64,000 nucleotides of DNA from Sphingomonas sp. Leaf208 (GCF_001421415.1 NZ_LMKH01000035.1:501470-565469); one strand, 5' to 3'; numbered from the stretch's first letter, positions 51,894 through 60,302 are shown. Numbers and translations: made by a program. The notes: generated by a model from the letters alone, not told the origin.

Positions 51894-52876
51894 CCCCCTT
51901 CACCTATGCACGGGCCGAAGACGCGGCCGACGCGCTCCGGCTCGGGCAGGCGAATGCGACGGCCTATCTCGGCGGCGGCACCAACCTGGTCGACCTGATC
52001 CGCGAGACGGTCGCACGACCGAGCACGCTGGTCGACGTGACCGGGCTATCGAACGCGATCGAAGAGACCGAGGGCGGTGGGCTGATGATCGGCGCCGCGG
52101 TGCGCAACACCGCGCTTGCCGAGCATCTGGCGGTACGGACGCGCTATCCGGTACTGTCGCGCGCGATCCTGGCGGGGGCGTCGGCGCAGATCCGAAACAT
52201 GGCGACGGTCGGCGGCAACCTGCTCCAGCGGACCCGGTGTACCTATTTCTACGACACCGACGGATCGCGCTGCAACAAGCGTGCGCCGGGGTCGGGCTGC
52301 GACGCGATCGAGGGTTTCACGCGGGGACACGCCATCCTCGGCGCGTCGTCGGCGTGCGTCGCGACGCACCCGTCGGACATGTGCGTGGCGCTCGCCGCAC
52401 TCGATGCGGTCGTGCATCTGGACGGGCGGGGTGGGGCCCGGATGCTGCCGTGCACCGAACTTCACCGACTGCCGGGCGATCATCCCGAGTTCGATACCGT
52501 GCTCGAGCCGGGCGAACTCATCACCGCGATCGAACTGCCGCCGCTGAGTTTCGCGGCCAACTCGACCTATCGGAAGGTGCGCGACCGGGCGAGTTACGCC
52601 TTCGCGCTGGTCTCGATCGCAGCTGCGCTTGAGATCGAGGGCGGCGTCATCAAGGACGTGCGGATCGCACTCGGCGGGGTCGCGCACAAGCCGTGGCGCG
52701 CGTCGAAGGCGGAGGCGACCTTGCGCGGCGGTCCGGCGACCGAGGAGGCGTTCCTCAGCGCCGCCGCTGCCGAGATGGCGGATGCGGCGCCGCTGCGCGA
52801 CAACGGTTTCAAGATCGCACTGACCAAGCGCACCCTCGTCGCCGTCCTTGGCGACCTTGCCGGAGCAGCAGCATGA
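51890..52876 (+). CDS. Molybdenum hydroxylase, FAD-binding subunit
   Basis: A 328-residue subunit that passes electrons between the iron-sulfur clusters and an acceptor. The FAD motifs are YLGGGTNLVDLIRE and ATVGGNLLQRT. A Cys-rich stretch, RCTYFYDTDGSRCNKRAPG and SGCDA, is typical of the PaoB (YagS) type, which binds an extra [4Fe-4S] cluster. The stop overlaps the next ATG. Confidence 0.92.
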   Translation: MTPFTYARAEDAADALRLGQANATAYLGGGTNLVDLIRETVARPSTLVDVTGLSNAIEETEGGGLMIGAAVRNTALAEHLAVRTRYPVLSRAILAGASAQIRNMATVGGNLLQRTRCTYFYDTDGSRCNKRAPGSGCDAIEGFTRGHAILGASSACVATHPSDMCVALAALDAVVHLDGRGGARMLPCTELHRLPGDHPEFDTVLEPGELITAIELPPLSFAANSTYRKVRDRASYAFALVSIAAALEIEGGVIKDVRIALGGVAHKPWRASKAEATLRGGPATEEAFLSAAAAEMADAAPLRDNGFKIALTKRTLVAVLGDLAGAAA

Positions 52877-55209
52877 GCATCGTCGATACGGTCAAGGAAA
52901 CCGCGCAGGGCTTGGTGCAGGGCGCGATGAGCAAGCTGGTACCGCTGGCGCCCGACAGTTGGGTTCCGGGCGGTGTGCCCGATCCGCTGATCCGCCAGCA
53001 GCACGGGCTGATCGGTACGTCGGTCTCGCGGCTCGACGGCCCGCTCAAGGTGCGCGGTGCGGCAACCTTCGCGGCCGAGTTCCCGCTGGAGGGCATGGTC
53101 TACGCCGCGCTCGCCTATGCGACGATCCCGCGCGGGCGGATTGCGGCGATCGATACCGCGGCTGCGGAGGCTGCGCCGGGCGTCGTGGTAGTGATGACGC
53201 ACTTGAACGCGCCCCGGATGAACCCGCCTGCGGTGTTCGGCTCTTCGCCCACCGCGGCGGGGCCTGCCGACCTGCCGATCATGCAGGACGACCGCGTCCA
53301 CTGGAACGGCCAGCCGATCGCGGTCGTGCTCGCCGAGACGCAGGAGCAGGCCGATCATGCGAAGTCGCTGATCGTCGCGACCTATGCGGCCGAGCCTTCG
53401 ACCACGTCGCTTGCCGAGGCCAAGGCGGAAGGACCCAAGCAGGGCCTGTTCATGGGCCAGCCGTTGCTCAACGAGATCGGCGATGCGGATGCGATGCTGG
53501 CAGCGGCGCCGCACAAGGTCGATCATGTCTATTGGACGCCGCGCCACAACCACAACGCGATTGAGCCGCATGCCGCGACGATCGCGTGGGTCGGCGACGA
53601 ATTGATCGTCCACGACGCCAGCCAGCTCGTCACCGCTGAAGCGCAGACGATCGCCGTCGTGTTCGACCTGAAGGCGGGGCAGGTTCGCGTGACCTCGCCG
53701 TTCGTCGGCGGTGGCTTCGGTGGCAAATGCCTGTGGGATCACCAGATCCTCGGGGCCGCCGCGGCCAAGCTCGCCGGGCGTCCGGTCCGGATCGCGCTGT
53801 CGCGTGAGGGCGTGTACCGCGTCGTCGGTGGGCGCACGCTGACCGAACAGCGGGTTGCGATCGGCGCGGATGCGGACGGCCGCTTCAATGCGCTGGTCCA
53901 CACCGGCATCGCCGCGATGACCCCGCACAACAACATGCCCGAACCGTTCATCCTCGGCACGCGCGGCGGCTACGCGGCGGACAGCTTCAAGCTGTCGGTC
54001 GAGACGGTCACGATGAACATGCTCGCCAACACCTTCATGCGCGCACCGGGCGAGGCGGTCGGCACGTTCGCGCTGGAATCGGCGATCGACGAACTGGCGG
54101 TCGAACTCGACATGGACCCCATCGCGCTGCGCATCCGCAACGAGCCGGACAAGGATCCGACCTCGGGGCTGCCCTTCTCGTCACGGCATATCGTCGAGGC
54201 GTGGCGCAGTGGTGCCGAGCGGTTCGGCTGGAGCGAGCGGAGCGCCGAGCCGGGAACGCGTCGCGAAGGCGAGTGGCTGATCGGCATGGGCTGCGCGACC
54301 GGGACCTATCCCTATTACCGGATGCCGGGAGCCGCCGCACGGATCACGCTGTGTCGCGACGGGCATGCCCTTGTCGAGATCGCCGCGCACGAGATGGGCA
54401 TGGGAACCTCTACGACGACCGCGATGGTCGCCGCCGATCGCCTCGGGCTACCGCTCGACCAGGTGTCGGTCGGCTATGGCGATTCGATCATTCCCGGCGC
54501 GATCCTGGCCGGTGGATCGCAGCAAACCGCGGCGATCGGCGCCGCGGTGATCGCCGCGCATCATGCCCTGGTTGCCGAACTGCTGAAGCTCGCGGGCAAT
54601 GATTCGCCACTCGCAGGCCTGTCGCCCGACGAGGTCGGCAGCGAGGATGGCGGGCTCGCCAAGCTCGACGACCCGACCCGCCGCGAAAGCTATGTCTCGA
54701 TCCTCGATCGGGCGCAGCGCGAGAGCGTCGTTGTCAGTGAGGAAGCGTCGCAGCCGCTCGAGCTCATGCACTGGTCGATGCATTCTCACAGCGCGCTGTT
54801 CTGCGAGGTGCGCGTCAACGCGGTCACCGGCGAGACCCGCGTCAGTCGGTTCCTCGGCGCATTCGATTGCGGTCGTATCCTCAATCCCAAGACCGCGCGC
54901 AGCCAGTTCCGCGGCGGGATCGTCATGGGGCTCGGCATGGCGCTGATGGAGGAGACGCAGTTCGACGAGCGCAACGGTCGCATCATGAACCCGAGCCTTG
55001 CCGAATATCACGTCCCCGTGCACCTCGACGTGCCAGAGATCGACGTGATCTGGACCGACATCGCCGACCCGCACACCCCGATGGGCGCGCACGGCGTGGG
55101 CGAAATCGGCATCACCGGCGTCGCCGCGGCGGTGGCGAACGCGATCTACAACGCCACCGGCAAGCGCGTGCGCGACCTGCCGATCACGCTGGACAAGGTG
55201 CTGATCTGA
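52873..55209 (+). CDS. Molybdenum hydroxylase, molybdopterin-binding subunit
   Basis: A 778-residue catalytic subunit. It shows HHNHNAIEPHA-like substrate-channel sequence (PRHNHNAIEPHAA), the VGGGFGGK pterin motif, AGGSQQTAA, and the catalytic glutamate in GVGEIGITG near residue 740. It groups with PaoC-type aldehyde oxidoreductases. The N-terminal extension (residues 1-40) before the IGTSVSRLDG start is unusual. A PaoD/XdhC-type maturation protein is absent in this window. MoCo from moaD/moaE is required. Confidence 0.93.
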   Translation: MSIVDTVKETAQGLVQGAMSKLVPLAPDSWVPGGVPDPLIRQQHGLIGTSVSRLDGPLKVRGAATFAAEFPLEGMVYAALAYATIPRGRIAAIDTAAAEAAPGVVVVMTHLNAPRMNPPAVFGSSPTAAGPADLPIMQDDRVHWNGQPIAVVLAETQEQADHAKSLIVATYAAEPSTTSLAEAKAEGPKQGLFMGQPLLNEIGDADAMLAAAPHKVDHVYWTPRHNHNAIEPHAATIAWVGDELIVHDASQLVTAEAQTIAVVFDLKAGQVRVTSPFVGGGFGGKCLWDHQILGAAAAKLAGRPVRIALSREGVYRVVGGRTLTEQRVAIGADADGRFNALVHTGIAAMTPHNNMPEPFILGTRGGYAADSFKLSVETVTMNMLANTFMRAPGEAVGTFALESAIDELAVELDMDPIALRIRNEPDKDPTSGLPFSSRHIVEAWRSGAERFGWSERSAEPGTRREGEWLIGMGCATGTYPYYRMPGAAARITLCRDGHALVEIAAHEMGMGTSTTTAMVAADRLGLPLDQVSVGYGDSIIPGAILAGGSQQTAAIGAAVIAAHHALVAELLKLAGNDSPLAGLSPDEVGSEDGGLAKLDDPTRRESYVSILDRAQRESVVVSEEASQPLELMHWSMHSHSALFCEVRVNAVTGETRVSRFLGAFDCGRILNPKTARSQFRGGIVMGLGMALMEETQFDERNGRIMNPSLAEYHVPVHLDVPEIDVIWTDIADPHTPMGAHGVGEIGITGVAAAVANAIYNATGKRVRDLPITLDKVLI

Positions 55210-55287
55210 TCGGAGAGCGTGACCGGTCGGTTCCGCGCGGCCTTTACATGAGGCGACGGGCTAGCCGGTCAGGCAGGGAATTGCGCG

Positions 55288-56427
55288 ATGGCCTTTCGTT
55301 TCTTCTCTACGGTCGGCCTCGGTCTGCTGGCTCTCGCGATGCCCATTGCCATCCCGGCGAAGGGAGCGCCCGGCAAGCGGCTCGTCCTGATCGATGATGA
55401 CGTTGTCGGCCTGAACGGCGCGCCCGCGCTGCTGCTTCAGGCACCGGACGTCGAGGTGCTGGGGATCACCACGACCAGTGGTTCGGTATGGCGCGATACC
55501 GCCACCGCGTATGCGTTGCGGACCGTCGAGATCCTCGGGCGTACCGACGTACCGGTGGTGCCGGGCGCAACCTATCCGCTGGTGAACAGCGAGGCTGCGA
55601 CCAAGCGGTGGGAGGGGCTCTACGGTCGGCTCGAGTTCAAGGGACCTTGGACGGAGCCTGCGTCCGCCGGCGCGGGCCAGTCCACCCCCGGGACACCGTC
55701 GCCTTCGGTCGTGCCCAGCCTGCCGATCGGCGATCCCGTCACCAAGCCGTCCGGCGAGATCGCCGCCGCGTTCCTCGTCCGCATGGTCCGCGCGCACCCG
55801 CACCAGATCACGCTGTTCGCCACCGGTCCGATGACCAACATCGCGCTCGCGCAAAGTCTCGACCCGAGCTTCGCCGCGAACGTGAAGGAACTCGTCTACA
55901 TGGGCGGCAGCCTCAATCCGCAGCGGTGTCTCGACACGCCCGCCGCCGCAGAGTTCGCTCGCGAGTTCGTCAATACGCCCCGGCGCGAGTTCAACATCCG
56001 CTGGGATCCCGAAGCCGCACGGATCATGGCGCACGGCGCGTGGCCGAAGGTGACGATGGTCCCGATCGACCCGTCGACGGGCACGCAGTGGACGCGCGGC
56101 TTCCTCGACAGCCTCAAGCCAGCCCACACGGCGCTCACCGACACACTTCAGACCGGGCTCGAACCGGGGTTTCCGATGTGGGACGAGATTGCGGCGATGG
56201 CTTGGCTGGAGCCGGCCATCGTCACGCGCGCCGAGGCGCTCTACATCGATTTCGACACGAGCGAGACCGCGGGATACGGCGATACCCTGTCGTGGCACGA
56301 CGCATACCGCCCGCATCTCGGCGAACGCACGCAGACCGTCGTCCTTCGTGTCGACCGCGAGAAGATGGAGGCGGCAATGCGCGCGCTCTACACAAGACCT
56401 CTGAAGCGTGAACCGGCATCGCGGTAG
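55288..56427 (+). CDS. Exported nucleoside hydrolase
   Basis: A 379-residue protein with a signal peptide (about residues 1-26) and an inosine-uridine nucleoside hydrolase fold: VLIDDDVVGLNGAPALLL, the Ca-binding Asp region, TLFATGPMTNIALAQ, VYMGGSL and FNIRWDPEAA. Classic enzymes begin DTDPG, here IDDDV, so substrate preference may differ. It would release ribose and bases from nucleosides outside the cytoplasm. AGGGA eight bases before the ATG sets the start. It follows the molybdenum-hydroxylase operon by 78 bases, and a link to purine breakdown is possible. Confidence 0.88.
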   Translation: MAFRFFSTVGLGLLALAMPIAIPAKGAPGKRLVLIDDDVVGLNGAPALLLQAPDVEVLGITTTSGSVWRDTATAYALRTVEILGRTDVPVVPGATYPLVNSEAATKRWEGLYGRLEFKGPWTEPASAGAGQSTPGTPSPSVVPSLPIGDPVTKPSGEIAAAFLVRMVRAHPHQITLFATGPMTNIALAQSLDPSFAANVKELVYMGGSLNPQRCLDTPAAAEFAREFVNTPRREFNIRWDPEAARIMAHGAWPKVTMVPIDPSTGTQWTRGFLDSLKPAHTALTDTLQTGLEPGFPMWDEIAAMAWLEPAIVTRAEALYIDFDTSETAGYGDTLSWHDAYRPHLGERTQTVVLRVDREKMEAAMRALYTRPLKREPASR

Positions 56428-56525
56428 CGACGTAGACCCGACAAGGACATTCGCCCCCTAGGGCGTCCCCCGGACGGAACATACGGAACTACCGACGCCC
56501 TTCGCCCGATATCCGAGAGCAGGTG

Positions 56526-57101
56526 TCACTCTTGGGACGCGCGCCACCGACGCACGGCTTCCTCATACACCTGCTTTTGCCCGCGCAGCGCGTCCTCCGC
56601 AGCCTCGATGCTGGAGGACCGAACCTGCTCCAAAGCGCGACGATCCCGCGCAAGCGCAGCCTCCCGTTCGGCAAGATCTTTCTTCTTCCGGTCGAAGTCT
56701 GCTTGTAACGACGTCAAAGCCTCCTCAGCCGCATCAAGCTCGTCGCGTTTCGGCTTGGGTTTAGGTTTGGGTTTAGCTTGAGGTTTCGCTCGCGGTTTCG
56801 CGGCAGGTTTCGGATCGGCATCGGCATCGGCATCGCGCGGCGCGGCAGGCGCCCGCTGTTCGGGCAGTGCCGCAATCTGTTCCGCGGTCGTCCCACGCGA
56901 GTGCTTCACGACCGTGCCAGGGGAGGCCAGCGGTTCCGCCATCAATGCCGGATCCGTGACTTGCTCGGCAATGCCCCGCGCGAACAGGTCGCGGTCGCTA
57001 CCCCACGCCGCCAGTGCCGCCTTCTGGCTGGGCGCAGCGACATACGCATCGTAGAAACCCGCTACGGTCCGGTACACCTTCAACTTCTGGACACGCGCCA
57101 T
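56526..57101 (-). CDS. Hypothetical protein with Lys/Pro/Ala repeat linker and coiled coil
   Basis: A 191-residue protein. The N-terminal domain (residues 1-70) begins MARVQKLKVYRTVAGFYDAY and includes SQKAALAAWGSDRDLFARG. A low-complexity linker of KPKP and KPRAKP units follows (about 95-117). The C-terminal region is a coiled coil rich in Glu, Arg and Ala (LDAAEEALTSLQADFDRKKK). I do not recognise the family. The ATG at 57,099-57,101 is preferred since the upstream frame enters the tRNA scar. It is the last gene on the chromosomal side of the island boundary. Confidence 0.75.
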   Translation of the reverse strand: MARVQKLKVYRTVAGFYDAYVAAPSQKAALAAWGSDRDLFARGIAEQVTDPALMAEPLASPGTVVKHSRGTTAEQIAALPEQRAPAAPRDADADADPKPAAKPRAKPQAKPKPKPKPKRDELDAAEEALTSLQADFDRKKKDLAEREAALARDRRALEQVRSSSIEAAEDALRGQKQVYEEAVRRWRASQE

Positions 57102-57200
57102 GCCAACCGATAGCGCGGCGCGCCGCTCTGCGGAAGTTGCCTGACGCAGGCCACTCGCCGATGCGACCAATCGGTGCCAGTATCTAGCGCTATAAGAAAA

Positions 57201-57252
57201 TGGTGGACGCACTTGGGCTCGAACCAAGGACCCGCTGATTAAGAGTCAGCAG
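57201..57252 (-). other. Attachment-site scar: 3' half of tRNA-Lys(CTT)
   Basis: Read on the minus strand this is the anticodon arm GCTGA-CTCTTAA-TCAGC (anticodon CTT, lysine), variable loop, T arm CTTGG-TTCGAGC-CCAAG, acceptor strand TGCGTCC and CCA end. The 5' half (acceptor GGACGCA and D arm) is absent; the upstream bases bear no resemblance to a tRNA. Integrases commonly use exactly this 3' portion as the crossover core, leaving one intact and one partial copy. Confidence 0.85.
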
Positions 57253-57543
57253 TTTTTCCAATGTTTTCAACGTCGTCTCCGACATATTCCGTATCTGTAC
57301 CGCGCTACCCTACCGAGGGAGGCTTTCGTTTGTCGGAATGGTGGGCAGCACTTAGAAAGTCAGCTGCTGCGAGCGTAGCGCAAGCGTCGAGGCAATCGAA
57401 AGGCCCGTGCCTGTTGCTCGGCAGATCCTGTCAGCCATTGCGATCCCACAACGCTTCAGCGAAGCCTTGATGGTGATTGAGGCCAATCTCAGGCGCGACG
57501 CATGACCATCGACGCCTTCGTCTAGATGGCACGCCAGACTAAG
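57253..57543. other. Intergenic stretch at the island edge, no confident gene
   Basis: It holds no convincing gene. One short frame, GTG 57,407 to TGA 57,505, would give 32 residues ending in ALMVIEANLRRDA, which reads like the tail of a lost protein. The phrase GCATGACCATCGACGCCTTC near its end (57,500) is similar to GCATGATCATCGACACCCTC at 57,787, suggesting duplicated remnants. Confidence 0.45.
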
Positions 57544-57726
57544 CTATTCTCGTTCGTTCATATCGCTGACTACGATCCGATCTTCTAAGCGACGAAGCTC
57601 ACGCTCGACAGCTTCCCGCAGCACGTCGGCCTTCTTCTTGGTACCGCGGGCCGCTTCGAGGCGCGCGATGGTTCCCTCCATAACGAGGAACCCTAATTGC
57701 TCTTTGAATTCTTTCGATCGGGTCAT
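57544..57726 (-). CDS. Small helical protein, possible ribbon-helix-helix DNA-binding protein
   Basis: A 60-residue protein: MTRSKEFKEQLGFLVMEGTI then ARLEAARGTKKKADVLREAVERELRRLE. The beta-strand followed by two amphipathic helices with K-A-D-V-L-R-E-A-V resembles short ribbon-helix-helix repressors and antitoxins. No toxin partner is adjacent, so the antitoxin reading is open. The ribosome site is weak. Codon use is consistent with a real gene. Confidence 0.55.
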   Translation of the reverse strand: MTRSKEFKEQLGFLVMEGTIARLEAARGTKKKADVLREAVERELRRLEDRIVVSDMNERE

Positions 57727-57824
57727 GCGGGCTGAACTAGCCGATCCGTAACGGCTATGCGAGCCGCCGTCCGCAGCTCAGGCACCGCATGATCATCGAC
57801 ACCCTCAATCGAGCCTGACGCTCA

Positions 57825-58538
57825 TCAATCTCCATCAAAACTCAAAAGGTCTCCGCCTGGCGGGTGAGATGCGACCAGCTTAGCAGTTCGCTGACCACGG
57901 ATACCCCTCTCGTCTACGTAAGCCATATCGACCTGCACATCCTCAACGGGGACACCTGGAAGATAGTCGAGTACGAACTCCTGCTGCTGGTTACTTGCAA
58001 AAAGCGGCAGTGACTGTGGAGGGTGCTGGCCGGCAAACGATAATCTAAATTGCGAGCAGGTCCGACCCGCATTCGTAAGGCCGAACCTATACGAGCGCGC
58101 GCCAGCCGAGGTAGAGTGCTCTAGATTAGAAATGATAAATCGGGGCTGTGCAGATGTCGCGGTATCAGCTTCGGCAAGTTCACGCGCCCGTTGCTCCCAC
58201 GCTAGCTGCTCGCGCGATACCTCGACGAGATGTCGTTGCTGCTCTACCGAATTTCGCAATTCCTCGCCTTGTAGACGCAGGGCCTCAGAGCTGTGGCGAA
58301 GCTCAGTGCCTTGCTGAATAAACCCGAGCACAAGCCAAAGGAACGCTAGGGGAGCGAAGACGCCGGAGAGGAATGTCGCGAACTCGTCTGGCTTCATCGC
58401 TTCAAAGTTCGGCCAAATCCACCAGACGTACAGCGCGATCGCAGTCAAGTACCCCCCCGTCGCCACCCAACCGGCGATCGTGAGCCGCCTGCTTGGATTC
58501 ATAGCATATCGCGTCAATGAGGAGGATGGTTCACGCAT
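57825..58538 (-). CDS. Membrane-anchored protein with coiled coil, unknown
   Basis: A 237-residue protein. Two membrane segments, IAGWVATGGYLTAIALYVWW (residues 20-39) and FLSGVFAPLAFLWLVLGFI (about 55-73), are followed by a long coiled coil rich in Glu, Gln and Arg (80-125) and a beta-rich C-terminal domain. The layout resembles proteins seen near phage-defence or mobile-element genes, but I do not recognise a specific family. The ATG at 58,536-58,538 is used; the ATG at 58,500-58,502 would remove 12 residues and is nearly as likely. Confidence 0.65.
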   Translation of the reverse strand: MREPSSSLTRYAMNPSRRLTIAGWVATGGYLTAIALYVWWIWPNFEAMKPDEFATFLSGVFAPLAFLWLVLGFIQQGTELRHSSEALRLQGEELRNSVEQQRHLVEVSREQLAWEQRARELAEADTATSAQPRFIISNLEHSTSAGARSYRFGLTNAGRTCSQFRLSFAGQHPPQSLPLFASNQQQEFVLDYLPGVPVEDVQVDMAYVDERGIRGQRTAKLVASHPPGGDLLSFDGD

Positions 58539-58575
58539 GCCTTAGATCAGCACGGCTGGGTGCTCGGCGCAACGG

Positions 58576-58678
58576 CTACGCCCCGTACTCCGCCCCATCA
58601 TCCCGATGGACCCACCTCGACCAGATAGTCGGGGCAGGAACAGTCGGAACAGGCACAGGGCCGGTGCCCGCGCCGGAT
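58576..58678 (-). pseudogene. C-terminal remnant ending in the DDGAEYGA signature
   Basis: Reading back from the TAG at 58,576-58,578, an open frame without a usable start encodes a Pro-rich stretch (TGPVPVPTVPAPT) followed by WSRWVHRDDGAEYGA and stop. The last eight residues match the ends of the proteins at 59,009 and 59,902 (DEEGPEFGA and DDGPEFGA). It lies between two other minus-strand genes and may be a remnant of a related gene or the second half of a frameshifted one. Confidence 0.45.
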
Positions 58679-58682
58679 GGCG

Positions 58683-58940
58683 TTACTGCCGGGCTAGTGA
58701 CGCCCGGAACTGCTCGAAGAGGTCGCAGAGTCTGTCGAGGGCTTCGCCTTCCATCTCCGTGACGGGGCCTCGGCCGTCGCCAAGGTCAATTGGGTCATCG
58801 GTGGTCACAGACGCTCGGGTCTTAGCCGTTGCCGACAACGCTTTATAATCAGCGGGAACGGCGTTTAAGGTAGTCTTGATGCCGACGTCCCGCGAGGGGG
58901 TGTGCATCGTGCATGTCTTGGTCCACGAGAAATCGGACAT
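58683..58940 (-). CDS. Small hypothetical protein
   Basis: An 85-residue acidic protein beginning MSDFSWTKTCTMHTPSRDVG, with VTTDDPIDLGDGRGPVTEME and a C-terminal helix LDRLCDLFEQFRASLARQ. A GAGAG ribosome site sits just upstream of the ATG at 58,938-58,940. I see no recognised domain. It is one of several unrelated short minus-strand genes in the island. Confidence 0.6.
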   Translation of the reverse strand: MSDFSWTKTCTMHTPSRDVGIKTTLNAVPADYKALSATAKTRASVTTDDPIDLGDGRGPVTEMEGEALDRLCDLFEQFRASLARQ

Positions 58941-59008
58941 TGAGGCTCTCTGGGCAATTGGTACCTCAGCTTGACCCGCCCCGATGAGTATCGCAATGCC
59001 GTGCGCCG

Positions 59009-59233
59009 CTAAGCCCCGAACTCCGGCCCTTCCTCATCAGGATCGGACGCGAACAACGCAAGCCTGGATGCGTCCCGTACTGCATCGTCCTGCCGCTCGA
59101 TCGACACCGCAAGTTGGTCCAGTGCCAGAGCAACATCCTCAATAGCTTGCGTCAGGATCGGTCCCTGGAGGTATGCGTGTAACTCTCGGTACGTCTCGGC
59201 ATGCGCGCGGATCTCAGCGGGGGTTCTCATCAT
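59009..59233 (-). CDS. Small helical protein ending in DEEGPEFGA
   Basis: A 74-residue protein starting MMRTPAEIRAHAETYRELHA, a helical region with LALDQLAVSIERQDDAVRD, and the tail FASDPDEEGPEFGA. The final signature also ends the gene at 59,902 and the remnant at 58,576. A GTG at 59,332 would extend it by 33 residues without a ribosome site, so I use the ATG pair at 59,228-59,233. Function unknown. Confidence 0.55.
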   Translation of the reverse strand: MMRTPAEIRAHAETYRELHAYLQGPILTQAIEDVALALDQLAVSIERQDDAVRDASRLALFASDPDEEGPEFGA

Positions 59234-59266
59234 CTCGCCAAATAAACGCCGAGTTCGATCAGTAAA

Positions 59267-59280
59267 TTGACCTGCGTCAA
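59267..59280. promoter_or_regulatory. FNR/FixK-like palindrome in a divergent intergenic region
   Basis: TTGACCTGCGTCAA is a perfect inverted repeat TTGAC-N4-GTCAA, matching the FNR/FixK/Anr consensus TTGAY-N4-RTCAA. It lies between a minus-strand gene (start 59,233) and a plus-strand gene (start 59,375). If functional, oxygen or redox state would control one or both. A chance palindrome cannot be excluded. Confidence 0.45.
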
Positions 59281-59374
59281 TCCGGATCTGCTCGTCGCAT
59301 TTGAACTGGTTCGGTTTCAACCGCCGGGGCACGATCTGACGCGTCTGTCGTTTCTCGGCTATTGGAGGACACCG

Positions 59375-59584
59375 ATGGCCGAGAAACCGCTGACTGATCC
59401 GCTTATCGTTTGTGCGTCTGAGGGGAAGGTGCTCGTCGAGGGGCCGGGCGTTGCAACTACCTTGGGCGTCGAATGCGCCGCTAACCTCTCGGACGATCTG
59501 CTTGCTGCATCAAGCTCGGCACGGTTGCAGCAGCACCGTGCGATAGGACAGGGACCAAAAGGTAGACCCGCCGCAGCCGAGTAG
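59375..59584 (+). CDS. Small hypothetical protein
   Basis: A 69-residue protein: MAEKPLTDPLIVCASEGKVL, VEGPGVATTLGVECAANLSD and a helical tail. GGAGGA five bases before the ATG at 59,375 gives strong start support. The phrase DPLIVCASEGKVLVEGPG is consistent with a beta-rich fold. I do not recognise it. It is followed by another short plus-strand gene with a similar leader. Confidence 0.55.
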   Translation: MAEKPLTDPLIVCASEGKVLVEGPGVATTLGVECAANLSDDLLAASSSARLQQHRAIGQGPKGRPAAAE

Positions 59585-59670
59585 CAGAGGGTATTCCAAT
59601 CGTATTGAGCCAAAGCAGGACCACGATCCAATACGGTCGGCGCGCGTTGTCGTCGTATTGGAGAATGTTG

Positions 59671-59901
59671 ATGCCCGATGCGCAACGGCGAGTAGAATTG
59701 GCAAGTATAGCTATTGCCTCCGGTCCGATGCAGACGGGCGTCGAGGCTCAGGATGGTTTGGTGTTTTTGACTGAACCCCTTCCGATGTCGATGACCATAG
59801 AGAACGCGCTCGCATTCGCCGGCCTCCTTATTGAGGGGGCCAGCGCCGCGGTAAAGCAGCTATCACCTCCGTCGCTCGAACCGGGCACGGAATGGGTCTG
59901 A
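59671..59901 (+). CDS. Small hypothetical protein
   Basis: A 76-residue protein: MPDAQRRVELASIAIASGPM then VEAQDGLVFLTEPLPMSMTI and an Ala-rich helix FAGLLIEGASAAVKQLS. The ATG at 59,671 has GGAG seven bases upstream, and the leader TATTGGAGA is similar to CTATTGGAGGA before the gene at 59,375. No recognised domain. It ends exactly where the convergent gene at 59,902 begins its stop. Confidence 0.55.
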   Translation: MPDAQRRVELASIAIASGPMQTGVEAQDGLVFLTEPLPMSMTIENALAFAGLLIEGASAAVKQLSPPSLEPGTEWV

Positions 59902-60177
59902 CTAGGCCCCGAATTCCGGCCCGTCGTCATTGGTGTAGAAGGCGCACGGATCGCACACCGGTCGCTGCGCCGGCCCCAGTTGGCGGGGAGGCTGGGGCTT
60001 TAGAACATCAGGGACCGGGTCGGGCAGGGTAGGTAACCCGCCTCCGAACCGGATCCGGATAAAGGCTCCGTTCGCATGCATCCCGCGCATCACAGCCGTA
60101 CCCTCGTCTTCCTCCACCCTCGCCGGTTTGAAAAGCGGTCGGCGCAGGCACTGCTCGACAGCGCTCGGCAGTGGCAT
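59902..60177 (-). CDS. Small Pro-rich protein ending in DDGPEFGA
   Basis: A 91-residue protein with a basic N-terminus, RIRFGGGLPTLPDPVPDVLK, a Pro-rich linker (PQPPRQLGPAQRPV) and the tail FYTNDDGPEFGA. The C-terminal signature is shared with the ORFs at 59,009 and 58,576. The start is uncertain since no ribosome site precedes the ATG at 60,175-60,177, and an internal ATG is possible. Function unknown. Confidence 0.45.
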   Translation of the reverse strand: MPLPSAVEQCLRRPLFKPARVEEDEGTAVMRGMHANGAFIRIRFGGGLPTLPDPVPDVLKPQPPRQLGPAQRPVCDPCAFYTNDDGPEFGA

Positions 60178-60302
60178 GCGGTAGCTATTGGCGTATCGCG
60201 CCTAACCCTTTGTTAGTAAATGTTCTTTATGGTGTTAACCTGGGCAAAAGAAGGCTTTGGCTGCCTCTCTGCTCGTTTACGCAAATAAGTGCAGGATACG
60301 AA

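Noticed and set aside
52594..53928. Minus-strand frame of 444 residues
   Set aside because: Antisense shadow of the molybdopterin subunit.
57201..57330. Complete tRNA gene
   Set aside because: Only the 3' half is present; no D arm or matching 5' acceptor strand lies upstream.
57261..57470. Plus-strand frame of 69 residues next to the att scar
   Set aside because: No ribosome site, atypical composition and no similarity to known proteins.
58683..58940. Fusion of this gene with the DDGAEYGA remnant through a frame shift
   Set aside because: The two frames are open over a long shared stretch, but no slippery site or coherent joined protein was evident, so they are listed separately.
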